Below are positions 28,900 through 37,604 of a DNA stretch of 64,000 nt, one piece after another; the stretch's first letter is position 1; each line of letters starts with the position of its first letter. Origin of the DNA: Mycobacterium sp. 1245111.1 (GTDB lineage: Bacteria; Actinomycetota; Actinomycetes; Mycobacteriales; Mycobacteriaceae); contig NZ_LZLV01000067.1 in assembly GCF_001673405.1 (NCBI RefSeq), positions 1-64,000 of the forward strand, in the 5' to 3' direction. Position numbers and translations under genes: made by a program. Below the pieces are notes generated by a model. The model was not told the origin of the DNA, did no database searches, and saw nothing but the letters and a program-made list of their open reading frames with translations.

Positions 28900-30474
28900 T
28901 CACGACCCGCTGATGCGGGCCTCCTCGAGGTCGAAATCGCGCTCGATGCTGCGCAGCAACGTCGCATTGATACGGCCGTCGCGCCTCATCTTCAGCAGCA
29001 CTGACCGCTCGACGCCGATCAGCGTGAGCCGCAACGCGCGATACCGCTCCATTTCCTTCCCTTCATCGGATTCGCCGTCGCCGCTCGGCGGGCTGAGCTC
29101 CAGTCGCCGGACCTTGGCTTCGTAGAGCGAGCGCGCGGATTTCGTTGCCTCGTCGCCGCTTTGAGCGCCGCAATGGTCGTCGAGCCAGTCCAGCGCGGCA
29201 TAGGCCGCCTTGAGCCGGGCGGTGTTCTCCGCGCTGCCGAAATCCTCAGCCTGCAGACCCAGCCACCGCAGCAGCCGCGGCAGGCTGGTGCCCTGAATGA
29301 GCAAGCTTGCAACGATCACGGACGCGGCTACCACGATCACCAAATCTCGGTCGGGAAACGGCCGCCCGTCTGCAAGGCGCAAGGGAATGGCCAAGGCGGC
29401 GGCCAGCGACAGACCGCCTCGCATCCCAGCCCACGCGACGACAACGCGCTCCCGCCATGCTGGATCGTCTGTCGTGCGGCGGAACACCCGGGAGGTAACC
29501 GGACCCGACAACATCCATACCAGCCGTGACGCCAGCACGACCACGATGACCGCTGCAATAACTGCGACCACCCGCGTCGCGGGTATGCCAGGCACCCAGT
29601 GCAGCGATCTAACGAGCTGCATGCCGACCAACGTGAACAGCACGGCATTGAGGAGGAACACCAGCGCGTCGAGAAATGCGAACGCCTGCAATCGCACGCC
29701 CGGGCTGTAGATCGCGCTCAGGTGCGATCCGATGTACACGCCTGCGGTCACAGTGGCCAAGACGCCCGACAGGTGGGCGCCTTCGGCCAGCACGTACGTG
29801 AGGTACGGCGTCACCAGCGAGACGGTGATCTCTAGCATCGAGTGGTCGATCCGTCGCCGCACCTGAACCGCGAGCCAGCCGACGGCCAGTCCCAGCGCAG
29901 CGCCGCCGGCCGGAGCCGCAAGTAGCGTCACCGCAAGGGGGCCCGGGTGGACAACGCCGAGCGTCGCGAAGCCGATCGCGCCCGTGTAGAGCACCAACGC
30001 GGTGCCGTCATTGGTCAGGCCCTCGCCCTCGACGATTGTCGCGAGCCGCTCCGGCACATCAAGCCGCTTGAAGACGGAGGTCGCGGCGACTGCGTCCGTT
30101 GGCGCCACCACCGCGCCTGCCACGAGGGCGACCGCGAGCGGGACACCTGCGATTCCCATCATGACGCCCGCGACGACGGCCGTCGTCACCAACACCAGCC
30201 CCACCGACAGCAGACCGATAGGTCGCGCACTGGCCCGAAGGTCGTCTGGCGCAATGAAATACGCCGCGTAATAGAGCAAAGGCGGCAAGAACACGTAGAA
30301 GACGATCTCCGGTGCAAGATGCGGCACTTCGATCCCCGGCAACCAGGCGAGGATTGCGCCGACCGCCACCAGCAGAACTGGATAGGGCACGCCGACACGA
30401 TCGGCCAGCCACACCGCGGCGATGACGGCCAACGGACCACACACCAGCAGCACGCCGAAGCCCGCTGGATTCAC
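28900..30474 (-). CDS. CPA1-family Na+/H+ antiporter
   Basis: A 524-residue monovalent cation/proton antiporter. It has about twelve hydrophobic helices (residues 5-410), with the ion-site motif VVAPTDAVAATSVFKRL and the following VEGEGLTNDGTALVLY, both typical of NhaP/NHE-like CPA1 proteins. AWAGMRGGLSLAAAL is also a family block. A hydrophilic, charged C-terminal tail (about 110 residues) probably carries regulation. The GTG start follows GGGAGGTGCGGTT. It lies next to two K+ transporters, which suggests a cation and pH homeostasis cluster. Confidence 0.9.
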   Translation of the reverse strand: MNPAGFGVLLVCGPLAVIAAVWLADRVGVPYPVLLVAVGAILAWLPGIEVPHLAPEIVFYVFLPPLLYYAAYFIAPDDLRASARPIGLLSVGLVLVTTAVVAGVMMGIAGVPLAVALVAGAVVAPTDAVAATSVFKRLDVPERLATIVEGEGLTNDGTALVLYTGAIGFATLGVVHPGPLAVTLLAAPAGGAALGLAVGWLAVQVRRRIDHSMLEITVSLVTPYLTYVLAEGAHLSGVLATVTAGVYIGSHLSAIYSPGVRLQAFAFLDALVFLLNAVLFTLVGMQLVRSLHWVPGIPATRVVAVIAAVIVVVLASRLVWMLSGPVTSRVFRRTTDDPAWRERVVVAWAGMRGGLSLAAALAIPLRLADGRPFPDRDLVIVVAASVIVASLLIQGTSLPRLLRWLGLQAEDFGSAENTARLKAAYAALDWLDDHCGAQSGDEATKSARSLYEAKVRRLELSPPSGDGESDEGKEMERYRALRLTLIGVERSVLLKMRRDGRINATLLRSIERDFDLEEARISGS

Positions 30475-30506
30475 AACCGCACCTCCCTGAAGTCACCCTA
30501 AAGGTG

Positions 30507-31823
30507 TCAGCCCAGGAAACGGCGCTTCTGCTCGGTCACCTCATCGGTGGTCATCAGACCCGCGTCGGCCAGCTTGGTCAGCAGCGACTGCGCCCGCGTC
30601 GCAAGTTCCTGTAATTCGGTCGCAATCGCCGCGACCGCCTCAGTGGGCGGCTGCGGTGACGGTTTGGGGTTGTCCCGGGATGGCATCCGCACCCGCTCGT
30701 TGCCGCGACCGACCGACGCGGTGCTGCCGACCGCTCCGCCCGCCGCGCCGGCCAGACCCATGCTGCTGAAGACATTGCCGGCCCCGGCGACCTCCGGCGC
30801 CGCCACAGGGGTGGTGATGGGCAGCGTGTAGGCGGCCGGACGCAGTTCGGGCGCGGCGACCGTCCACGACGACGGCACCGACAGCCGGCCGACTTTCTGC
30901 GCTTGGCCGAGTCTGGACGGCCCCTCCGAGTCCGGGACCGCATCCGACGGCGCGCCGATGCCGCCGACGCCGTTGATGATCCACTGCGGCAGCATCGTTG
31001 CGCCGTAGCCGTTGCCCGTGAATGGCCCCTTGCCGTTGTCGTAATCGCGGTCGGCGTTGATCAGCATGCCTCGTAGGGTGGTGCCGAACGACGTCAACGA
31101 CGTCGAGATGCCGACCGTGCCCACGGCAACGGCGGCGGCAGTCAGCGGAACAGTAAACAGCGGCAGCAGCAATGTCGGATCCGCCGCTGCCGGGGCGGCC
31201 GCAGCCGAAAGGCCTTGCAGCGCCCCGGGTATCGCGGCGAGCAGCCGCGTGCCATTGGACACGACCGACTGCGCGACCTGCTGTACTTCGCCGCTCGGGT
31301 TGGTCGTTGGCGGAGGCTCGGCGAACGGCGTCAGTGTCGACGCCGCGGCCGCCGAAGCAGCGTAGCCGTACATCGCCGTCGCGTCCTGGGCCCACATCTC
31401 GGCGTAGTGGGCCTCGGTGGCCGCGATCGCCGCGCTGTTCTGCCCGAGCACGTTGGTGGCAATCAGCGTCGCCAGCAGGCTGCGGTTGGCTGCGATCACC
31501 GCGGGCGGCACCGTCATCGCAAACGCGGCCTCGTAGGCCGCTGCCGCCGACCGGGCCTGGGCGGCAGTCTGTTCTGCTTGCGCGGCCGAGGCCGTCATCC
31601 AGTCCACATACGGCGTGGTCGCCGCGGTCATCTCCGCCGACGAGGCGCCCAACCACGGCCCGCCGGTCAATTCGGCGATCGAGGCCCGGTAGGACGCCGC
31701 GGTGGACTGGAGTTCGGCGGCCAGCGCGTCCCAGGCCGATGCCGCCGCCACCATCGACCCCGCCCCGGGGCCGGCATACATCCGCGCGGAGTTGATCTCC
31801 GGCGGGAGCGTCGCGAAATCCAT
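30507..31823 (-). CDS. PPE family protein, SVP subgroup, with SHOCT-like tail
   Basis: A 438-residue PPE protein, substrate of a type VII secretion system. The N-terminal PPE domain (about 1-180) starts MDFATLPPE (Pro7-Pro8-Glu9) and has the WxG turn Trp57-Leu-Gly59. The middle is Ala/Gly-rich. GRLSVPSSW near residue 315 marks the PPE-SVP subgroup. The last 30 residues (LLTKLADAGLMTTDEVTEQKRRFLG) look like a SHOCT oligomerisation helix pair, which I do not regard as usual for PPE proteins. It lies 14 bases after the PE gene, so the two are co-transcribed. Confidence 0.9.
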   Translation of the reverse strand: MDFATLPPEINSARMYAGPGAGSMVAAASAWDALAAELQSTAASYRASIAELTGGPWLGASSAEMTAATTPYVDWMTASAAQAEQTAAQARSAAAAYEAAFAMTVPPAVIAANRSLLATLIATNVLGQNSAAIAATEAHYAEMWAQDATAMYGYAASAAAASTLTPFAEPPPTTNPSGEVQQVAQSVVSNGTRLLAAIPGALQGLSAAAAPAAADPTLLLPLFTVPLTAAAVAVGTVGISTSLTSFGTTLRGMLINADRDYDNGKGPFTGNGYGATMLPQWIINGVGGIGAPSDAVPDSEGPSRLGQAQKVGRLSVPSSWTVAAPELRPAAYTLPITTPVAAPEVAGAGNVFSSMGLAGAAGGAVGSTASVGRGNERVRMPSRDNPKPSPQPPTEAVAAIATELQELATRAQSLLTKLADAGLMTTDEVTEQKRRFLG

Positions 31824-31837
31824 TGTGCTGTACTGTC

Positions 31838-32137
31838 TTAACGTGCGGCCGCAGCGTTGGCGGCCTCGGTGGTCGCATACGCCAGCGCATTGGCGGCGAG
31901 GGTGCTGACGAGTTGCCGATGAATCGATTCGGCCTGGGTGCTGACCGCCTGATACATCTCAGCGTGAATGGCGAATTGGGCGGCGACCAGCGCCGAAACC
32001 TCGTCGGCGGCGGGCGGGGTCACCCCGGTGGTCGGCGCGGCGGCGGCGGAGTTTTGTGCACCCATGGCGGCGCCGATGCCCGCCAGGTCGGCGGCGGTTG
32101 CGCTCAGGGCCTCGGGTTGCGTGGTGACGTATAGCAT
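31838..32137 (-). CDS. PE family protein
   Basis: A 99-residue PE protein consisting of the PE domain only. Pro8-Glu9 (VTTQPEALSATA) and the C-terminal secretion signal YxxxE (Tyr87-ATT-Glu91) are present, as needed for export as a heterodimer with the PPE partner. The ATG follows GAGAGGAAGTTCG. It is first in a PE-PPE operon. No ESX genes are in the window, so the secretion system it uses is unknown; ESX-5 handles most such pairs. Confidence 0.92.
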   Translation of the reverse strand: MLYVTTQPEALSATAADLAGIGAAMGAQNSAAAAPTTGVTPPAADEVSALVAAQFAIHAEMYQAVSTQAESIHRQLVSTLAANALAYATTEAANAAAAR

Positions 32138-32456
32138 CGAACTTCCTCTCTAGGGGTACTGAGACCGAGTGAGGGCGTGCGAATAACACACGCCCACAGC
32201 TGAATTGGTTGAAGAGGCCGCAAAACAGTGAAAACTCAGGGTTACCACCCCGCCTTCTCACCCGGACGGGTAGAAGCCATCAGCCGTTGCGGCAGTTGAA
32301 GGCGGGCTTCATCGCCTGAACGGGATGTTAACGACGGTCGAACCGCAGATCAACGCGGCGCGCGAAGGTTGTGCATCGCGGTGCAACTGTGGATAACCGG
32401 CAGGTGTTCGGCGATGGTCGGAGATTCTCGACGGTCCGCTGCTTCAAGGTGGCGGC
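32138..32456. other. Divergent intergenic region between PE-PPE and yraN
   Basis: 319 bases without a gene. Near the PE side is a 7-bp hairpin GGGCGTG/CACGCCC (32173-32195), and at 32254-32276 an imperfect inverted repeat CTTCTcACCCG/CGGGTAGAAG. Reading towards PE, TTCAAC, 17 bases and TGTTAT form a possible promoter whose -10 overlaps the first hairpin. Nothing else recognised. Confidence 0.5.
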
Positions 32457-32825
32457 ATGACGACGTTGACGCGAGCCGAAATAGGCGCGCTGGGTGAGCG
32501 ATTGGCAGCCGACCACCTGATCGGGCTCGGCCTGCGGATCGTGGCCCGCAATTGGCGTTGCCGCTATGGCGAACTCGATCTGATCGCCGTTGACCCGGCG
32601 GCCGACACGGTGGTGTTCGTCGAGGTCAAGACCCGCACCGGCGATGGATTCGGCGGGCTCGCGCAGGCGGTGACCGCACAGAAAGCGCGCCGATTGCGAC
32701 GCCTTGCCGGCATCTGGCTGGCCGCCCAGAACCAACGGTGGGCGGCCGTGCGCATCGACGTGATCGGGGTGCGGATCGGCCGGCGGCGCACCCCGGAACT
32801 CAGCCACCTGCGGGGCGTGGGCTGA
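32457..32825 (+). CDS. yraN: YraN / UPF0102 family nuclease-fold protein (Rv2898c type)
   Basis: A 122-residue protein of the UPF0102 family with a restriction-endonuclease-like fold. It contains GALGERLAADHLIGLGLRIVARNWR, RYGELDLIAVD and VFVEVKTRTG, in which the Glu-Asp-ExK pattern is that of a PD-(D/E)xK active site. Its biological role is not established. The ATG follows AAGGTGGCGGC. The next gene, comM, starts inside its stop codon (TGATG). The trio yraN-comM-dprA is widely conserved. Confidence 0.93.
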   Translation: MTTLTRAEIGALGERLAADHLIGLGLRIVARNWRCRYGELDLIAVDPAADTVVFVEVKTRTGDGFGGLAQAVTAQKARRLRRLAGIWLAAQNQRWAAVRIDVIGVRIGRRRTPELSHLRGVG

Positions 32826-34336
32826 TGGCACTCGGACGCGCGTTCTCGGTCGCCGTGTTGGGCCTGGACGGCCGGATCGTGGAGATCGAAGCCGACATCA
32901 CGTCCGGCTTGCCCGGTGTGCATCTGGTGGGCCTGCCCGACGCCGCGCTACAGGAGTCGCGTGATCGCGTCCGTGCCGCGATCACGAATTGCAACAACGA
33001 CTGGCCGATGTCGCGCCTGACGCTGGCGCTGTCACCGGCGACGCTGCCGAAGATGGGATCGGTCTACGACCTCGCGCTGGCGGCCGCGGTCTTGTCGGCG
33101 CAGCGGAAAAAGCCGTGGCGCCAACTGGAATCGGTGATAGTGCTGGGTGAATTGGCGTTGGACGGCCGGGTGCGGCCGGTGCGTGGTGTGCTGCCGGCGG
33201 TGCTGGCGGCCAAGGGCGCGGGTTGGGGAGTCGCGGTGGTCCCGCTGGACAACCTTCCCGAGGCCAGCCTGGTCGACGGCATCGAGGTCTGGGGGGTCCG
33301 CACGCTCTCGCAGCTGCTGGGCTGGCTCGGTGGTTCGGCGCGCCTGGAGGAGCGCATCACCGGACCTGCGACGGAGCCGGAGCCGCCCGCGGACCTGGCC
33401 GACGTGGTCGGGCAGGCACAGGCGCGTTTCGCAGTCGAGGTCGCCGCTGCCGGATCCCATCACATGATGTTGACCGGCCCGCCGGGGGTGGGCAAAACCA
33501 TGCTGGCGCAACGCCTTCCGGGGCTCCTTCCGCCGCTGTCGCACGGTGAGTCGTTGGAGGTCACCGCGATTCACTCGGTGGCCGGTCTGCTGTCGGACGC
33601 CACGCCACTGATCACCCGGCCGCCGTTCGTTGCGCCGCATCACAGTTCCAGTGTCGCCGCGCTCGTGGGCGGCGGGTCGGGCATGGCCCGGCCCGGTGCC
33701 GTGAGTCGTGCGCACCGCGGCGTGCTGTTCCTCGACGAGTGCGCCGAGATCGGCGTCAGCTCACTGGAGGCATTGCGAACCCCGTTGGAAGAGGGCGAGA
33801 TTCGACTCGCCCGCCGCGACGGGGTGGCGTGCTACCCGGCCCGCTTTCAGCTCGTGCTGGCGGCCAACCCGTGTCCGTGCGCGCCGGCCGACCCCCAAGA
33901 CTGCATCTGCGCGGCCGCGGTCAAACGCCGATATCTCGGGCGTTTGTCCGGCCCCCTGCTGGACCGTGTCGATCTGCGGGTTGAGATGCACCCGGTGCGG
34001 ATGAGTGTGTTCGCCAGTTCCGAACCGGAGTCGACCGGAGAGGTCCGCCGCCGCGTGACGGTGGCCCGCGATGCGGCCGCGCAGCGCTGGCGAGCGCACG
34101 GGTTTCGGACGAACGCCGAGGTCAACGGCACGCTGCTGCGGCGCCGGTTCCGCCCGGGCAACGCCGCCATGGAGCCGCTGCGGACCGCGCTGGATCGCGG
34201 CGTGCTGAGTATCCGCGGGCTGGACCGGACGTTGAGGGTCGCCTGGACACTGAGCGACTTGGCCGGCCGTACGTCGCCCGGGCGCGACGAGGTGGCCACT
34301 GCGCTGAGCTTCCGGCAGCCGGGATCCTCGCGATGA
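32825..34336 (+). CDS. comM: ComM/YifB family AAA+ helicase-like protein (Rv2897c type)
   Basis: A 503-residue magnesium-chelatase-like AAA+ ATPase. In naturally competent bacteria, ComM is a branch-migration helicase in recombination. An N-terminal Lon-protease-like domain (ALGRAFSVAVLGLDGRIVEIE) precedes the AAA+ core with Walker A GPPGVGKTML, the segment VAPHHSSSVAALVGG, and Walker B GVLFLDECAEI. A Cys cluster (NPCPCAPADPQDCIC) is typical of the family. It overlaps yraN by one base and dprA by four (ATGA), so the three are translationally coupled. Confidence 0.95.
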   Translation: MALGRAFSVAVLGLDGRIVEIEADITSGLPGVHLVGLPDAALQESRDRVRAAITNCNNDWPMSRLTLALSPATLPKMGSVYDLALAAAVLSAQRKKPWRQLESVIVLGELALDGRVRPVRGVLPAVLAAKGAGWGVAVVPLDNLPEASLVDGIEVWGVRTLSQLLGWLGGSARLEERITGPATEPEPPADLADVVGQAQARFAVEVAAAGSHHMMLTGPPGVGKTMLAQRLPGLLPPLSHGESLEVTAIHSVAGLLSDATPLITRPPFVAPHHSSSVAALVGGGSGMARPGAVSRAHRGVLFLDECAEIGVSSLEALRTPLEEGEIRLARRDGVACYPARFQLVLAANPCPCAPADPQDCICAAAVKRRYLGRLSGPLLDRVDLRVEMHPVRMSVFASSEPESTGEVRRRVTVARDAAAQRWRAHGFRTNAEVNGTLLRRRFRPGNAAMEPLRTALDRGVLSIRGLDRTLRVAWTLSDLAGRTSPGRDEVATALSFRQPGSSR

Positions 34337-35490
34337 CCGACGTGACGCAGCGGGCGTGGGCATACCTGTCGCGGGTCGTCGAGCCGCCCTGCACCGAGCT
34401 CGCGGCGTTGGTTGCCCGCGTTGGTCCGGTCGAGGCGGCCGAGCGCGTACGGCGAGGCCAGGTTGATGAGAATGTGGCTCGCCGGACCGAAGCAAGGCGT
34501 GAAATAGACTGTGCGGTCCAGGATCTCGAACTTCTAAACCGACGTGGTGGCCGGCTGGTTACCTCCGACGACGATGAATGGCCCGCGCTGGTCTTCACCG
34601 CGTTCGGCGGTGCCGCGGCTGCGGCGAAACCGCAGGGTGCTGCGCCCCTGGTGCTGTGGGCGCTCGGCCCGGCCAGACTCGACGACGTCACGCAGCGGGC
34701 CGCGGCCATAGTCGGAACCCGTGCGGCAACGAGTTACGGCGAGCATGTGGCCGCGGACCTGGCGGTCGGGTTGGTCGAGCGCGATGTCGCGGTCATCTCC
34801 GGCGGCGCCTACGGAATCGACGGCGCGGCCCATCGCGCGGTGCTGTCCGTCGACGGCCTCACCGCGGCAGTGCTTGCGGGCGGGCTCGATATTCCCTATC
34901 CCGCAGGGCATTCCGCGTTGCTGCATCGAATCGCCACCGACGGACTGCTTGTCACGGAATATCCGCCGGGGGTGCGTCCGGCCAGGCACCGGTTCCTGAC
35001 CCGCAACAGGTTGGTGGCCGCGTTCGCCGGGGCGGCGGTCGTGGTGGAGGCGGGTCTGCGCAGCGGAGCGGCCAACACCGCCGCGTGGGCGCGGGCCCTC
35101 GGTCGCGTCGTCGGTGCGGTGCCCGGCCCGGTGACCTCCTCGGCGTCGAGCGGCTGCCACGCACTGCTGCGGGCGGGCGCCGAAGTGATCACCCGCGCGG
35201 AGGACGTCGTTGAATTGGTCGGCCGGATCGGCGAGTTGGCCTCTGAACAAACCCATCCTGTGAGCCCGCTGGACGGGTTGAGCGACGAGGAGCGACGGGT
35301 GTACGAGGCGCTTCCGGGTCGGGGGAGCGCCACGGTCGACGAGATCGCGATTGCCGCGGCGGTGGACCCGGCTCGGATTCTGGCGTCGCTGGCGATGCTG
35401 GAACTCGCTGGTCTGGCCGAGCGTGTCGACGGTTGCTGGCGGATCGTCCGGAATCGTAGACAACCTGAGCAACGGGGTGCGCCTCTATAG
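34333..35490 (+). CDS. dprA: DNA processing protein DprA
   Basis: A 385-residue DprA/Smf protein, which loads RecA on incoming single-stranded DNA in transformable bacteria. The N-terminal SAM-like region is followed by the Rossmann fold: IVGTRAATSYGEHVAADLA and VISGGAYGIDGAAHRAVL (near residues 155-175), then TRNRLVAAFAGAAVVVEAG. A C-terminal winged-helix (TVDEIAIAAAVDPARILASLAMLEL) is present. Natural transformation is not generally known in mycobacteria, so the in vivo role is open. It corresponds to Rv2896c. Confidence 0.94.
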   Translation: MTDVTQRAWAYLSRVVEPPCTELAALVARVGPVEAAERVRRGQVDENVARRTEARREIDCAVQDLELLNRRGGRLVTSDDDEWPALVFTAFGGAAAAAKPQGAAPLVLWALGPARLDDVTQRAAAIVGTRAATSYGEHVAADLAVGLVERDVAVISGGAYGIDGAAHRAVLSVDGLTAAVLAGGLDIPYPAGHSALLHRIATDGLLVTEYPPGVRPARHRFLTRNRLVAAFAGAAVVVEAGLRSGAANTAAWARALGRVVGAVPGPVTSSASSGCHALLRAGAEVITRAEDVVELVGRIGELASEQTHPVSPLDGLSDEERRVYEALPGRGSATVDEIAIAAAVDPARILASLAMLELAGLAERVDGCWRIVRNRRQPEQRGAPL

Positions 35491-35523
35491 TCGACAGGGT
35501 CAGACCCGAAGGAGGGGAACCAG

Positions 35524-36372
35524 GTGCCCGGACGACCAGTGCACACGTTCGAAGTGGTGCGCACCGAACAAGTGATGTCGCACATGATTCGAGTTGTGCT
35601 GGGCGGCAACGGCTTCGACACGTTTACGCCCAGCGAATTCACCGACTCCTACGTAAAGCTGGTGTTCGTCGCAGAAGACGTCGACGTGGCCGCGCTGCCA
35701 CACCCGTTGACGCTGGACTCCTTCGCCGACCTCCCGGCCGCCAAGAAGCCGGTGGTGCGGACGATCACCGTCCGATGGGCCGACCCGGTCGCCCGCGAGA
35801 TTGCCGTCGACATCGCGGTGCACGGCGAGCACGGCACCGCCGGGCCCTGGGCCGCAACGGCCCAACCCGGCCAGCCGATGTACGTGATGGGCCCCAGCGG
35901 CGCCTACGCCCCCGACCCGGCAGCGGACTGGCACCTGATGGCGGGCGACGAAACCGCACTGCCAGCGATCAGCGTCGCGTTAGAAGCATTGCCTACCAAC
36001 GCAATTGGCCAGGTATTCATCGAAGTCGCCGACCCGGAGGACGAAGTACCGCTGACCGCCCCTGACGGCGTGCAGATCAATTGGATTCTCCGCGGGGGGC
36101 GCGCCGATCTGGTCGGGGAGGACCGGGCCGGCGACCATGCGCCGCTGGTCGAAGCCGTCAAGACCGCGTTCTGGATGCCCGGTCAGGTGCACGCCTTCGT
36201 CCACGGCGAGGCCCAGGCCGTCATGCATAACCTGCGGCCCTACATCCGCAAAGAGCGTGGCGTCGATGCGAAATGGGCGTCCATCTCCGGCTATTGGCGG
36301 CGTGGTCGCACCGAGGAGACGTTCCGGCAGTGGAAGAAGGAGCTCGCCGCAGCCGAGGCCGGCGCCGAGTAG
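35524..36372 (+). CDS. viuB: Siderophore-interacting flavoprotein ViuB
   Basis: A 282-residue siderophore-interacting protein (ferric-chelate reductase family) that reduces iron in siderophores such as mycobactin or carboxymycobactin. An N-terminal FAD-binding barrel (SHMIRVVLGG, then RTITVRWADP) and MYVMGPSGAYAP precede a C-terminal NAD(P)H-binding half (HLMAGDETALPAISVAL). The GTG has a strong RBS (GAAGGAGGGGAACCAG). I see no IdeR box in the short gap to dprA. It corresponds to Rv2895c. Confidence 0.92.
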   Translation: MPGRPVHTFEVVRTEQVMSHMIRVVLGGNGFDTFTPSEFTDSYVKLVFVAEDVDVAALPHPLTLDSFADLPAAKKPVVRTITVRWADPVAREIAVDIAVHGEHGTAGPWAATAQPGQPMYVMGPSGAYAPDPAADWHLMAGDETALPAISVALEALPTNAIGQVFIEVADPEDEVPLTAPDGVQINWILRGGRADLVGEDRAGDHAPLVEAVKTAFWMPGQVHAFVHGEAQAVMHNLRPYIRKERGVDAKWASISGYWRRGRTEETFRQWKKELAAAEAGAE

Positions 36373-36411
36373 GGCCTCGTCAGCCCGACCGCCGGCTGGC
36401 ATGCTCGTCGC

Positions 36412-37572
36412 ATGGCATTCGGCGACTATCAGAACGAGATCTACCTCCAGGGCTTGGGCGGGGTCGTTCCCAAGCTGCCGATGATCTTCGCGGAGTGGGA
36501 GGCGAAGGCGGAAAAGGCGCTGCCGCCGTCAATCTGGTCCTACGTCGCGGGCGGGGCGGGCGACGAGCGGACGCAGCGGGCCAACGCCGAGGTTTTTCGG
36601 CAGTGGGGCCTGATGCCGCGGATGTTCGTCGGCGCCGCAGAACGTGATCTTTCCGTGGACCTGTTCGGCCTGAAACTTCCGAGCCCGCTGTTCATGGCGC
36701 CGATCGGGGTAATCGCGCTGTGCGCCCAGGACGGCCACGGCGACCTGGCCACCGCGCGGGCCGCGGCCCGCACCGGCGTACCGATGGTGATGTCGACGCT
36801 CACCGAAGATCCACTCGAGGACGTCGCCGCCGAATTCGGCGATACGCCCGGGTTTTTCCAGCTCTACACCCCGACCGACCGCGACCTGGCCGCCAGCCTC
36901 GTGCACCGCGCCGAAGCCGCAGGCTTCAAAGGGATCGTCGTCACGCTGGATACCTGGGTCACCGGCTGGCGGCCACGTGACCTGAGCACATCGAACTTTC
37001 CGCAGCTCCGCGGCAAGTGCCTGGCCAACTACACCAGCGACCCGGTGTTCCGGGCGAGCCTGGCGCAGATCCCCGAAGAGAACCCGCAGGGCGCGGTGCT
37101 GCGCTGGATACAGGTCTTCGGCAATCCGCTGACGTGGGACGACCTGCCGTGGCTGCGTTCGCTGACGACGCTGCCCCTGATCGTCAAGGGCATCTGCCAT
37201 CCCGAGGACGCGCGTCGCGCCAAAGACGGTGGCGTCGACGGCATCTACTGCTCCAACCACGGCGGCCGCCAGGCCAACGGGGGAATCCCGGCATTGGACT
37301 GCCTGCCGGGCGTGGTGGAGGCCGCCGACGGGTTGCCAGTGCTGTTCGACTCCGGTGTTCGCAGCGGCGCCGACGTCGTGAAAGCGCTGGCGCTGGGCGC
37401 GACCGCGGTCGGGATCGGTCGGCCCTACGCCTACGGCCTGGCGCTCGACGGGGTCGACGGCATCGTGCACGTGCTGCGGTCGCTGCTGGCCGAAGCCGAC
37501 CTGACGATGGCCGTCGACGGCTACCCGACGCTGAAAGATCTCACTCCGGACACCCTGCGGCGCGTCATCTGA
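36412..37572 (+). CDS. FMN-dependent alpha-hydroxy-acid oxidase, lactate 2-monooxygenase type
   Basis: A 386-residue FMN enzyme of the 2-hydroxy-acid oxidase family, cytosolic. It is closest in my memory to M. smegmatis lactate 2-monooxygenase (L-lactate + O2 to acetate + CO2 + H2O). Matching blocks are [58 protein letters not shown] (catalytic His) and [20 protein letters not shown]. It lacks part of the insertion loop of the M. smegmatis enzyme (near residue 225), so another 2-hydroxy acid is possible. It sits between viuB and xerC, which are neighbours in M. tuberculosis. Confidence 0.87.
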   Translation: MAFGDYQNEIYLQGLGGVVPKLPMIFAEWEAKAEKALPPSIWSYVAGGAGDERTQRANAEVFRQWGLMPRMFVGAAERDLSVDLFGLKLPSPLFMAPIGVIALCAQDGHGDLATARAAARTGVPMVMSTLTEDPLEDVAAEFGDTPGFFQLYTPTDRDLAASLVHRAEAAGFKGIVVTLDTWVTGWRPRDLSTSNFPQLRGKCLANYTSDPVFRASLAQIPEENPQGAVLRWIQVFGNPLTWDDLPWLRSLTTLPLIVKGICHPEDARRAKDGGVDGIYCSNHGGRQANGGIPALDCLPGVVEAADGLPVLFDSGVRSGADVVKALALGATAVGIGRPYAYGLALDGVDGIVHVLRSLLAEADLTMAVDGYPTLKDLTPDTLRRVI

Positions 37573-37604
37573 CTCATGCCGCGCGCCTCTGCGACCGTGA
37601 GGTA

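Noticed and set aside
26991..28967. 658-codon open frame antisense to the second KimA gene (and a 485-codon one antisense to the first, 24822-26279)
   Set aside because: Composition is rich in His/Gln/Arg/Asp as expected from the third-position GC bias of the coding strand, with no RBS or recognisable domain. They are shadows.
35491..35523. IdeR (iron) box in front of viuB
   Set aside because: The 33-base gap contains only a strong RBS and no 19-base IdeR palindrome.
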